A DNA stretch of 7,277 nt from Nitrospiraceae bacterium (GCA_005793285.1 SXPO01000048.1:1-7277); one strand, 5' to 3'; positions 1 through 5,451 are shown, numbered from the stretch's first letter. Numbers and translations are program-made. The notes: generated by a model from the sequence alone, not told the origin.

Positions 1-216
1 GTCAAAAGCCTTCAGGACATCAGCACGAATCTTCGCACGATCCATGAATTGGGGGTGGTCGTTAAAGATATCGACCTCGGGCTCTGCGATTTTCCGCATG
101 TCCGTGACGGCCGGATCGTCTATTTATGTTGGAAACTCGGTGAAAAAGAGATCCGCTGGTGGCATGAAATCACAACCGGGTATAAAGACCGTTGCCCCTT
201 GGAAGGCCCCGCCTAA
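1..216 (+). CDS. DUF2203 family protein, C-terminal part (5' end outside window)
   Basis: Frame 1 is open from the first base to a TAA at 214-216, giving the last 71 residues of a protein whose start lies upstream of the window. The segment reads GLCDFPHVRDGRIVYLCWKL followed by a GEKEIRWWHE stretch. This 'DFPH-R-G--VYLCW-LGE-EI-WWHE' pattern is what I recognise as the conserved C-terminal signature of the small DUF2203 proteins. The family has no established function, and the conserved Trp/His/Cys residues give no clear catalytic assignment. The next gene starts 5 bp after the stop, so the two are probably co-transcribed. An overlapping ATG-initiated reading frame (44-358) is a shadow of this gene and the next one. 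The family call is from memory of the motif. Confidence 0.82.
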   Translation, partial: VKSLQDISTNLRTIHELGVVVKDIDLGLCDFPHVRDGRIVYLCWKLGEKEIRWWHEITTGYKDRCPLEGPA

Positions 217-221
217 CCCAC

Positions 222-500
222 ATGATATTCGTCATTATCGGATACGATGGTCCCGAGGGAGAGGCAAAACGCAAGATCCACCGCCCCGCCCACTTAGCCA
301 ACCTGAAACCGCTGGACGAACAAGGGCGGGTTATTCTGGCCGGACCTCTGACCGATAAGGCCGGAAGCCTGCTGGTCCTGGACTTTGAAACCCAAGAAGA
401 GGCTGAGCGGTTTGCTCGCAACGATCCCTATATGGTGCATGGGATATTTGAGCGGATTGAAGTTCATCCGTTTATGCAGGTGTTGCCAAAACCCTGCTAG
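222..500 (+). CDS. YciI-like (YCII family) protein
   Basis: This is a 92-residue protein of the dimeric alpha+beta-barrel YCII family. It starts MIFVIIGYDGPEGEAKR, then has an H20-R-P-A-H24-L segment, the central AGPLTD (residues 40-45) and a strand LLVLDF, then a helix EEAERFARNDPYM before the final strand and the C-terminal FMQVLPKP. The conserved His near residue 24 and the acidic residue after the GP turn (D45) are the likely family active-site pair. The exact reaction of most YCII proteins is unknown. The start at 222 is chosen because it places the first beta strand at the N terminus as in the family. An in-frame ATG at 192 would overlap the upstream gene and add ten unrelated residues. 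A purine-rich GGAAGG lies at 201-206, rather far for a Shine-Dalgarno, so translational coupling to the upstream stop (214-216) is possible. Confidence 0.85.
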   Translation: MIFVIIGYDGPEGEAKRKIHRPAHLANLKPLDEQGRVILAGPLTDKAGSLLVLDFETQEEAERFARNDPYMVHGIFERIEVHPFMQVLPKPC

Positions 501-799
501 CCAGATTTTCTCATACCTTCCGGCTCCTCCAGTCCTCATTTGATCGGCTGAAGCACTACCTAAATCGATGACTTGAGCGCAGTGCTTCGGGCCAAGCCGG
601 CAGATATGCGGGCGCTTTTCACCAGGGCCACGCTCTACCGTGAACCACTCCAAGGACGCCTGGCAAAGAATGACTTTGAGCATGCCTGCATGCTCGGATC
701 AGTCGAAGCGTGCAAACCGATCCCTTAGCAAGGTTTGACCATACTATGCTCTTCGATTTTATCTACTCACAGCACTGCAAATAACCGCCCTGGCATCAT
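501..799. other. Intergenic stretch without a convincing gene; possible ORF remnant and a palindrome
   Basis: No recognisable gene is present. One plus-strand frame is open for 54 codons from 564 to a TAG at 726-728, directly after an in-frame TAA. It reads ...VLRAKPADMRALFTRATLY and has a protein-like composition, but it has no good start with a ribosome binding site (GTG 582 or ATG 606 are the options) and I do not recognise it. It may be a decayed gene fragment or chance. Within it, 678-695 is an inverted repeat: GAGCATGC, two bases, GCATGCTC. A minus-strand frame covering 294-683 runs across the YciI gene and is judged a shadow. No clear intrinsic terminator for the upstream pair is visible. 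Confidence 0.5.
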
Positions 800-829
800 T
801 TGACAACCCAAGATAGGGCCACCTATAAT
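800..829 (+). promoter_or_regulatory. Sigma-70-type promoter of the 2-oxoacid:ferredoxin oxidoreductase operon
   Basis: A perfect TTGACA (800-805) and a perfect TATAAT (824-829) are separated by 18 bp, so both boxes match the housekeeping consensus in all six positions. The expected start of transcription is about 836. The first gene downstream on this strand begins at 1047, so the transcript would carry a leader of roughly 210 nt. The promoter was read by eye. The start site is inferred from standard spacing. Confidence 0.75.
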
Positions 830-1046
830 AGGACCTTCCATGGAAGTCTTGGAACTGGAGTACTCGCAAAAGAGTTAGTCCCATCGGCCTAAACCTGTAC
901 CACTTCCGTAGCCCAAAAGCTCGCCATCCTGGGCCTTCTGCGAGGTTGCAGAAAGAGTGGGAAACAGCTTAGATTGTGGTGAGTAAGCCTGTGAAAAATC
1001 GTTATTCTTTAGTCAAATCAACCTTTCACTCGGAGTGTAGGCGGCA
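830..1046 (+). other. Long 5' leader of the oxidoreductase operon
   Basis: About 210 nt separate the predicted transcription start from the first operon gene. There is no long open frame in it. What can be seen is a 12-codon mini-ORF starting at 840 (stop 876-878), a small hairpin with arms TTCTGC (936-941) and GCAGAA (948-953), and a GGAG at 1032-1035 that serves the start codon at 1047. I do not recognise a known riboswitch class, and no U-tract follows the hairpin, so it is not an attenuator of the ordinary kind. Confidence 0.4.
835..846. repeat. 12-bp perfect palindrome over the predicted transcription start (possible operator)
   Basis: CTTCCATGGAAG is a perfect 12-bp palindrome beginning 6 bp after the -10 box, that is, on the predicted +1. 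A second shorter palindrome, GAGTACTC, lies at 858-865. The position is one where a bound dimeric repressor would block initiation. I do not recognise the site as belonging to a named regulator. Confidence 0.5.
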
Positions 1047-1682
1047 ATGAGCGAGTACCGTGTGCTCCCAGGTCCTGAACACTTTCTCCCCCCAGCAGCC
1101 GCCAGCATGGGCATCAAGTTGCCAAACCCTGGCGAAGCCCATATCAACGGCGTTATCGCCCCGGAAGAAAAAGCGTACGAGGAAGCCGCGCGGCAATTCT
1201 TGATGGCGAAGGTGCCGACGATTTTCCCCGGCCCGCTGGTCTTATGGGCCTGGAATGAAAAGGCGGCAAAGAAAGCGACCGCCATCCGGCATCTATACAA
1301 CACCTTGAAGGAATGCGTCCAACCAGGCCAAAAGGCGATGTTGATCCCTATGCCGGATTATCGACCGAAGTACCCGAAGATCAATCCGGAGGTTGAAATC
1401 AATCCCAACCACCCGAATCTGACGATCTGGCACAATAAAATTGACTGCTGTATGTTTGTCGGTGTCCATTGTCATCAAGCCAATTTGTCGCTGAAAATTA
1501 TCCGTGGTGGCACCTCGTGCTATACGATCGCCATGTGCGCGCAAGCGGGCCACGAAGATGCGATGCTGTCGTTCCGCGACGCATCAGTCGAAAAAATCAT
1601 GAAACTGGCCGATACGATCAAGCGGTTGAAAGGAACGGTCCAACCACGGCTGGAAACAGCCAAGAACGGAGCTTCCAGCTGA
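1047..1682 (+). CDS. Fifth (epsilon) subunit of 2-oxoacid:ferredoxin oxidoreductase; CO dehydrogenase beta-subunit-like family
   Basis: This 211-residue protein is the first gene of the operon. It resembles the CO-dehydrogenase beta-subunit (CdhB, archaeal ACDS epsilon) family, shown by the opening RVLPGPEHFLPP, then EAHINGVIAPEEKA, PTIFPGPLVLWAWNEKAAKKA (about residues 56-77) and a C-terminal half rich in Cys and His. That fold binds nucleotide-like cofactors in CO dehydrogenase complexes, but its role beside an oxidoreductase of this type is not established. Residues C134, C135, H141, C142 and H143 form a tight cluster, with C158, C164 and H169 further on, so a metal or Fe-S site is conceivable. 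This is inference. A GGAG at 1032-1035 precedes the ATG by 11 bases. The alpha gene follows 37 bp downstream. Placement at the head of the alpha-beta-gamma-delta set is why it is called a fifth subunit. Confidence 0.8.
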   Translation: MSEYRVLPGPEHFLPPAAASMGIKLPNPGEAHINGVIAPEEKAYEEAARQFLMAKVPTIFPGPLVLWAWNEKAAKKATAIRHLYNTLKECVQPGQKAMLIPMPDYRPKYPKINPEVEINPNHPNLTIWHNKIDCCMFVGVHCHQANLSLKIIRGGTSCYTIAMCAQAGHEDAMLSFRDASVEKIMKLADTIKRLKGTVQPRLETAKNGASS

Positions 1683-1719
1683 TAAGCCGGAGGCTCAAGC
1701 AAAAAAGGAGGCTGGATCC

Positions 1720-2931
1720 ATGGCTACCCACCCCTCAGTTATCGGAACACAGAATAAAAAGGGACAAACGTACACTGATCCCTGGAAACTGATGTATGAA
1801 GCTCAGAGGACCCCGTCGTTCTTTACGGGTTCCGAGGTCATCAAGGAAGCGGTTCGCCGAGCAAGCTGCGATGTCATGATCGCCTACCCGATTACTCCGC
1901 AATCGGAAGCAGCAGCGCTGATCGGAGAATTATTCGCAGAAGGGTATATCGGCGACTATTTCCGCGGTGAGAGTGAGTTTGCCGTCATGTCGCAATGCGC
2001 CGGCGCGGCATTCGGCGGCGCCAGGGTGTTCACCACGACGGCGGGCCCCGGCACAATGCGCGCGATGGAAAATTTCCCGATGTGGGCTGGCTCGCGGCTG
2101 CCGATTCAAATGATCGTCACCTGCCGCGGCATCAACTCGCCGCTTTCGATCCAACCGGACACGCTCGAAATCGCCTACCTGCTGAATACCGGCATGCTCG
2201 TCTGGCATGCGGAAACCGCACAGGACTTTTTCGATTGGATTCTCAAGGGCTACATGGTGTCGGAAGAGCCGGATGTGCATCTGCCTCTCGCGCTCTGCTG
2301 CGACGGGTTCTTTGTGACGCACACGAAAGACGTCGTGAACCTCACGCCGGCTGACATGTGCTTGCCGCCATACGACCCCTATCGCTCGCCGGTGCCCTGC
2401 ATGGACATGGAATGCCCGCCGGTCCGCATGATGCGCGACCCATTCGTAATGAAGAGCAACTACATCAGTTATGCAACCCACGCAAGCTGGCAGCAAGAAA
2501 TCTGGGCTGCGATCGAACGCTCGCGGAAGCACTCCATCCATTGGCTGAACGGCCTCATCGATACAGAAAACGTGGATGCAGAGGTCCTGATCGTGGCTTC
2601 CGGTACCGCCGTGTCGCAAGGCCGTGAAGCCATCCGCCTCCTGGAAGAAGAAGGCGTACGTTGCGGACTCGTGAAGGTAAAGACGCTGCGTCCCTGGCCG
2701 GAAGATGAAATCCGCGAAGCGACGAAGAACGCGAAACATATCTTCGTGCCGGAGTTTAATGTGACCGGCTGGCTGGCCAAAGAAATCCGCGCCACCGTCC
2801 CGAACCCGCATCGCGTCCATGCTGGCCCGCATGTCTGCGGCGGCATGACAATGCCACCTGAAATTATCGTGTCCGAAATCAAGACGACCCTCGGGATGAA
2901 GTCCTTCTCCCTGGCCGGTCGTGGAAGCTGA
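1720..2931 (+). CDS. porA: 2-oxoacid:ferredoxin oxidoreductase, alpha subunit (pyruvate- or 2-oxoglutarate-type)
   Basis: This 403-residue subunit carries the pyrimidine-binding and substrate-side domain of the enzyme that reversibly joins CO2 and an acyl-CoA to make a 2-oxoacid. The hallmark AYPITPQSE motif is at residues 55-62. T59 matches the conserved Thr of the YPITP motif that contacts substrate in pyruvate:ferredoxin oxidoreductases. It is followed by an acidic GESEFAVMSQCAGAAFGGAR segment and a TTTAGPGTMRAMENFP segment, the usual course of domain I. From about residue 285 the domain II fold begins (EVLIVASGTAVSQGREA, then LVKVKTLRPWPEDEI). About 35 residues precede the first conserved block. 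A strong GGAGG at 1707-1711, 8 bases before the ATG, fixes the start. The symbol is the general family name. Substrate is not proven. The stop lies in a 10-bp palindrome GCTGATCAGC (2927-2936). Confidence 0.92.
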   Translation: MATHPSVIGTQNKKGQTYTDPWKLMYEAQRTPSFFTGSEVIKEAVRRASCDVMIAYPITPQSEAAALIGELFAEGYIGDYFRGESEFAVMSQCAGAAFGGARVFTTTAGPGTMRAMENFPMWAGSRLPIQMIVTCRGINSPLSIQPDTLEIAYLLNTGMLVWHAETAQDFFDWILKGYMVSEEPDVHLPLALCCDGFFVTHTKDVVNLTPADMCLPPYDPYRSPVPCMDMECPPVRMMRDPFVMKSNYISYATHASWQQEIWAAIERSRKHSIHWLNGLIDTENVDAEVLIVASGTAVSQGREAIRLLEEEGVRCGLVKVKTLRPWPEDEIREATKNAKHIFVPEFNVTGWLAKEIRATVPNPHRVHAGPHVCGGMTMPPEIIVSEIKTTLGMKSFSLAGRGS

Positions 2932-2950
2932 TCAGCACTGACTTTGAACC

Positions 2951-2972
2951 GGGTCGCTCCCGTGAGCGACCC
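2951..2972 (+). repeat. Perfect 9-bp inverted repeat (hairpin) between alpha and beta genes
   Basis: GGGTCGCTC (2951-2959) and GAGCGACCC (2964-2972) are exact reverse complements around a 4-base loop CCGT. The hairpin ends one base before the GAGGAGG Shine-Dalgarno (2974-2980) of the beta gene. No T-run follows, so it is not an intrinsic terminator. It could protect or process the mRNA or tune beta translation, which is inference. Confidence 0.65.
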
Positions 2973-2985
2973 TGAGGAGGCCCTA

Positions 2986-3894
2986 ATGAGCAAAGAGCGT
3001 ATTCAAATCTCTGAAGACCTGTACGACATCATGCCGTCGGACTATCAGGATCTCGTGAAGAGCGCCACCTACGGCAAGGAAGATCGTGGCTGGAAAGACA
3101 TCGGTTCCTCCAAGGAACTCATCGAGCAACATTCGCTCTGCGCTGGTTGCCCTGAGTCCATGGCCTTCCGCTACATCTTAGCCTCGCTCCCGAACCCGGA
3201 AGACACCGTCATGGTCGGCTCCACCGGCTGCACCAGTTTAGTGTTCCCAATGGTGGCAGTACATAATATCCACTCCCTGTTCGGCAACCAAAACGCCATC
3301 GCGTCCGGCCTGAAGCGCGCCTTGAGCGTCCGCTTCCCTGGCCGCGTCAAGGATGTCGTCGTCCTTGCCGGCGATGGCGCGACAGTCGACATCGGCTTGG
3401 ACATGACATTGCAAGCCTGGTTCAGACAGGAGAAGTTCACGACGATTTGCTTCGATAACGAGCTCTATGCCAATACCGGCGGTCAGGAAAGCGGATTGAT
3501 GCAAAAGGGTTTCGTGGCCAAGATGGCCCCGGTCGGGAAGCTATTCGACAAGGTGCGGTTGCCTGAGATCGCCCGCGAATCCGGTTGCCACTATGTCGTC
3601 AATTGCACGGTCAGCAAGCCATCGCTGGTCGAAAAGGTCATCCGTAACGCCGTCCATGTGGCCCGCGAGATCGGCCCGACCTACTTGCAGCTCTACACGC
3701 CCTGTATCCTAGAGATCGGCAAGAACAGCATGGAAGGCTTGCAAGAGATGCGCGACTCAGAGAAGCCGACCGAGCGGTTCGCCTACAAGGAATACGTCAG
3801 TGAGCCGGCCAAGCAATTGCTCGCCGAATTAGCGGCGAAGGACAAGGAACGGAAAGCGGCCGCCAAGCAGCTGGCGAGCCAGGCATCAGCGTAG
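2986..3894 (+). CDS. porB: 2-oxoacid:ferredoxin oxidoreductase, beta subunit (TPP and [4Fe-4S] binding)
   Basis: This 302-residue catalytic subunit holds thiamine pyrophosphate and the cluster nearest to it. The cluster ligands are visible as C52 and C55 (LCAGCPE), C82 (STGCTS) and C240 (YTPC), the same order as in pyruvate:ferredoxin oxidoreductases. The TPP/Mg motif begins at GDGATVDIG (129-137) and continues to DNELYANTGGQ (157-167). That DNE-Y-NTGGQ form resembles pyruvate-type enzymes more than the NN-IYG-TGGQ form of two-subunit 2-oxoglutarate enzymes. However, five-subunit 2-oxoglutarate enzymes share the pyruvate-type ancestry, so the substrate stays open. There is an N-terminal extension of about 50 residues before the first Cys and a Lys/Ala-rich charged helix at the C terminus. 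The start at 2986 is set by GGAGG at 2976-2980. An upstream in-frame TTG (2944) would put the hairpin inside the gene and is rejected. Confidence 0.92.
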   Translation: MSKERIQISEDLYDIMPSDYQDLVKSATYGKEDRGWKDIGSSKELIEQHSLCAGCPESMAFRYILASLPNPEDTVMVGSTGCTSLVFPMVAVHNIHSLFGNQNAIASGLKRALSVRFPGRVKDVVVLAGDGATVDIGLDMTLQAWFRQEKFTTICFDNELYANTGGQESGLMQKGFVAKMAPVGKLFDKVRLPEIARESGCHYVVNCTVSKPSLVEKVIRNAVHVAREIGPTYLQLYTPCILEIGKNSMEGLQEMRDSEKPTERFAYKEYVSEPAKQLLAELAAKDKERKAAAKQLASQASA

Positions 3895-3913
3895 TCAGAC
3901 CGGAGGCAGACCT

Positions 3914-4621
3914 ATGATTAAGAGACGATTGAATATCCGGATGTCAGGTTTGGGGGGACAGGGCGCGGTCACAGCCGCGCACGTCTTGGCCATGGCTGCC
4001 AACCGCGATGGTAAGTTTTCGATCTCCAACCCGTTCTTTGGCGCAGAGAAGCGCATGGCGCCGGCAGAGAGTTATTGCCGCATCGGCATCGAGCGGATCT
4101 ATGACCGCGGTGAATTGGTATTCCCTGATGTCATTCAGGTCTTTCACCCCCAAGTCATCACCATGGGGAAAAGCTATACCATGCCCTTTTATTCCGGCGT
4201 AAAAGAAGGCGGCGTGGTTGTCATCAATTCCGACCAGCCATTGCTGTCTGATGACGACGTAGAACGGCTCAAGGACTTGAACGTCGCGGTGTTTTATATC
4301 GCGGGCACCGAGTTGGCCATTGAAGTGGCCGGCACCGAACTCTCGACGAATATGGCGATGATCGGTTCCGTCTCAGGTATTACCAAGTGCGTCTCGATGG
4401 AATCCCTCGACGGCGCCCTCCAAGAACGGTTTGGAAAGAAATTCGTGGCCTCCGGAGGAACCGCCTCCTTGGACGAGGCCATCAAGAAGAAATTCGCCAA
4501 GAAGGAAATGCTGTTGGCCAAAAACTTGGCAACCGTGAAGGCGGCCTACGAAATCGCCAGCGAATGGGCCGACAAGAACAAGATTGAGTTGCGTATCGGA
4601 AATCCTGCTGTCGCGGCTTAA
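3914..4621 (+). CDS. porG: 2-oxoacid:ferredoxin oxidoreductase, gamma subunit
   Basis: This 235-residue subunit belongs to the POR gamma family (catalytic-domain III). The diagnostic glycine-rich loop SGLGGQGAVTAAHVLA is at residues 11-26. It is followed by a NPFFGAEKRMAPAESYCRI segment, where other family members have a G-E-RGG motif, and by the alternating strands VIQVFHPQVI and GGVVVINSD. In related enzymes this domain contributes to coenzyme A binding and to the dimer core. The ATG is preceded by GGAGG at 3902-3906 with 7 bases between, and lies 19 bp after the beta stop. Its C terminus is extended by a Lys-rich helical region (about residues 185-225). The place between beta and the ferredoxin-like gene, on one strand with short gaps, makes co-transcription with its neighbours very likely. 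Confidence 0.9.
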   Translation: MIKRRLNIRMSGLGGQGAVTAAHVLAMAANRDGKFSISNPFFGAEKRMAPAESYCRIGIERIYDRGELVFPDVIQVFHPQVITMGKSYTMPFYSGVKEGGVVVINSDQPLLSDDDVERLKDLNVAVFYIAGTELAIEVAGTELSTNMAMIGSVSGITKCVSMESLDGALQERFGKKFVASGGTASLDEAIKKKFAKKEMLLAKNLATVKAAYEIASEWADKNKIELRIGNPAVAA

Positions 4622-4641
4622 GAGAAGAAGGAACCCCTTGC

Positions 4642-4920
4642 ATGTATAACGTAGCGCAGGTCATCGACGAAAAGTGTACCGCCAAAAAGGGCTGCCGACT
4701 CTGCATCATGTATTGCCCGGAAGCCAATTGCCTGGACTTGAACAGCAGCAAGATGGTGGCGGAGGTCATTATCGATCGCTGCAAAGGTTGTGAACTCTGC
4801 GTGATCGTCTGTGACGCTGCCAAACACTTTGCCATTACCATGCAGGCCGTCAGCGCCACCGGGCAGCTGATGACCAAGAAGGGTGAGTCGGCGGCGCTGG
4901 GGCAAGCCTACCAGGGATAA
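4642..4920 (+). CDS. porD: 2-oxoacid:ferredoxin oxidoreductase, delta subunit (2[4Fe-4S] ferredoxin type)
   Basis: This 92-residue subunit should pass electrons between the beta-subunit cluster and external ferredoxin. Eight Cys in two groups can bind two [4Fe-4S] clusters: C12, C18, C21, C25 and C47, C50, C53, C57. The first group is unusual, being C-x5-C-x2-C-x3-C-P instead of C-x2-C-x2-C-x3-C-P. The second keeps the normal spacing but has Asp (D58) where Pro usually follows. A ninth Cys, C30, lies just after the first group. About 30 residues without Cys follow the second group. AAGGA at 4628-4632, 9 bases before the ATG, supports the start, 20 bp after the gamma stop. It is the last gene of the operon, closed by a terminator 22 bp downstream. 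It could in principle act as a free ferredoxin, but its position argues for a subunit. Confidence 0.88.
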   Translation: MYNVAQVIDEKCTAKKGCRLCIMYCPEANCLDLNSSKMVAEVIIDRCKGCELCVIVCDAAKHFAITMQAVSATGQLMTKKGESAALGQAYQG

Positions 4921-4942
4921 GTAATCGCGGGCTAACACTCGC

Positions 4943-4978
4943 AAAACCCCATGGCGTTCGCGCTATGGGGTTTTTTTC
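4943..4978 (+). terminator. Intrinsic terminator of the oxidoreductase operon
   Basis: AAAACCCCATGGCG (4943-4956), loop TTCG (4957-4960) and CGCTATGGGGTTTT (4961-4974) form a 14-bp stem with a single G-T wobble, followed by an uninterrupted T-run to 4977. It begins 22 bp after the delta-subunit stop. The A-run before the stem mirrors the T-run, so it could also work in the other direction, although no minus-strand gene ends here. Confidence 0.92.
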
Positions 4979-4997
4979 TTGGGCACGAGGGGGGCCA

Positions 4998-5267
4998 ATG
5001 GAAAACGAAGATAATACAATCGACGAACTACTCAGTGAGATTTCAGGCTTGATCACCCTCTACCCCAAAGCCATCGAGCGGCAGGCAGCGATCATTCAAT
5101 CGACCGGGAAAGACCCGGAGCTGGTAGACAAACTCGTCCAAGCGGCTGATACGATGCGGGACAGCGGCAACCTGTATCTCACCTGGGCCAAACACTATGC
5201 TGCCATGGCCAAAGGCAACACGGATGCCACTTCCGATGAGGACGAGACCGAAGATTTCGACGTTTAA
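4998..5267 (+). CDS. Small acidic hypothetical protein
   Basis: This 89-residue protein is not recognised. It opens with an acidic segment (MENEDNTIDELLSEISG), continues with what look like two or three amphipathic helices (about residues 10-75, including AIERQAAIIQ, ELVDKLVQAADTMRDS and LYLTWAKHYAAMAKG), and ends in a strongly acidic tail, SDEDETEDFDV. It has no Cys, no signal peptide and no membrane segment, so it is probably a soluble cytoplasmic helical protein, perhaps a binding partner. The start at 4998 is chosen because GAGGGGGG (4987-4994) lies just upstream. An in-frame ATG at 4965 sits inside the terminator stem and would add FFSWARGGP-like residues of no clear merit. I see no clear promoter in the 77 bp after the operon, so it may rely on read-through or on a promoter inside the delta gene. 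Confidence 0.7.
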   Translation: MENEDNTIDELLSEISGLITLYPKAIERQAAIIQSTGKDPELVDKLVQAADTMRDSGNLYLTWAKHYAAMAKGNTDATSDEDETEDFDV

Positions 5268-5294
5268 AAAGTCGTTCCCCTCGGCATCCCCATT

Positions 5295-5303
5295 TGCTAG
5301 AAT
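5295..5303 (+). promoter_or_regulatory. Extended -10 promoter of tRNA-Asn (predicted)
   Basis: TGC-TAGAAT (5295-5303) is an extended -10 element with five of six consensus bases in the hexamer. At the right distance upstream (17 bp) the -35 position reads TTCCCC, a weak match. Transcription would start near 5310, about 20 bp before the mature tRNA. Confidence 0.55.
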
Positions 5304-5330
5304 ACGCTTCGCTTTTGATTGACCCTTCGT

Positions 5331-5406
5331 TCCCCGGTAGCTCAGTTGGTAGAGCAGCCGGCTGTTAACCGGCTGGTCGCAGGTTCGAGTCCTGCCCGGG
5401 GAGCCA
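5331..5406 (+). tRNA. tRNA-Asn, anticodon GTT
   Basis: The full cloverleaf can be drawn. The acceptor stem is TCCCCGG (5331-5337) with CCGGGGA (5396-5402), and the D arm is GCTCAGTTGGTAGAGC. The anticodon stem GCCGG/CCGGC (5357-5361, 5369-5373) encloses the loop CTGTTAA. The T arm is GCAGG-TTCGAGT-CCTGC, then discriminator G5403 and an encoded CCA (5404-5406). Anticodon GTT at 5364-5366 reads AAC/AAU, so the tRNA carries asparagine. All stems pair without mismatch, and the variable loop is the short class I type. No intron is seen. It has its own promoter-like element upstream and a terminator 10 bp downstream, so it appears to be a single-gene transcription unit. Confidence 0.97.
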
Positions 5407-5416
5407 CTTTTGATGG

Positions 5417-5451
5417 AGGCTGTTGTTCCTATAGGAACAACAGCCTTTTTT
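5417..5451 (+). terminator. Intrinsic terminator after tRNA-Asn
   Basis: AGGCTGTTGTTCC (5417-5429) pairs perfectly with GGAACAACAGCCT (5434-5446) around the loop TATA, and six T bases (5446-5451) follow, then A and four more T. It closes the tRNA transcript and lies only about 15 bp before the next start codon. Confidence 0.93.

Noticed and set aside
294..683. 129-codon minus-strand open frame over the YciI gene and the gap after it
   Set aside because: Much of it is the antisense of a well-supported YciI gene, its translation looks like no known protein, and it has no clear ribosome binding site.
678..695. Inverted repeat as the end of an insertion sequence
   Set aside because: There is no transposase fragment, no paired terminal repeat and no target-site duplication nearby.
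1930..2832. 300-codon minus-strand open frame inside the alpha-subunit gene
   Set aside because: It is an antisense shadow caused by the codon bias of the alpha gene. Its translation is His/Arg/Ala-rich without any recognisable domain.
2944..2985. Upstream TTG start for the beta subunit
   Set aside because: It would translate through the perfect hairpin, lacks a Shine-Dalgarno, and the ATG at 2986 has a strong one at ideal distance.
4965..4997. ATG at 4965 as start of the small acidic protein
   Set aside because: It lies within the 3' arm of the operon terminator and has no ribosome binding site, whereas 4998 has a good one.
5331..5406. tRNA as an integration site for a genomic island
   Set aside because: The window shows no integrase and no second copy of the tRNA 3' end, and the flanking genes look like ordinary chromosomal genes.
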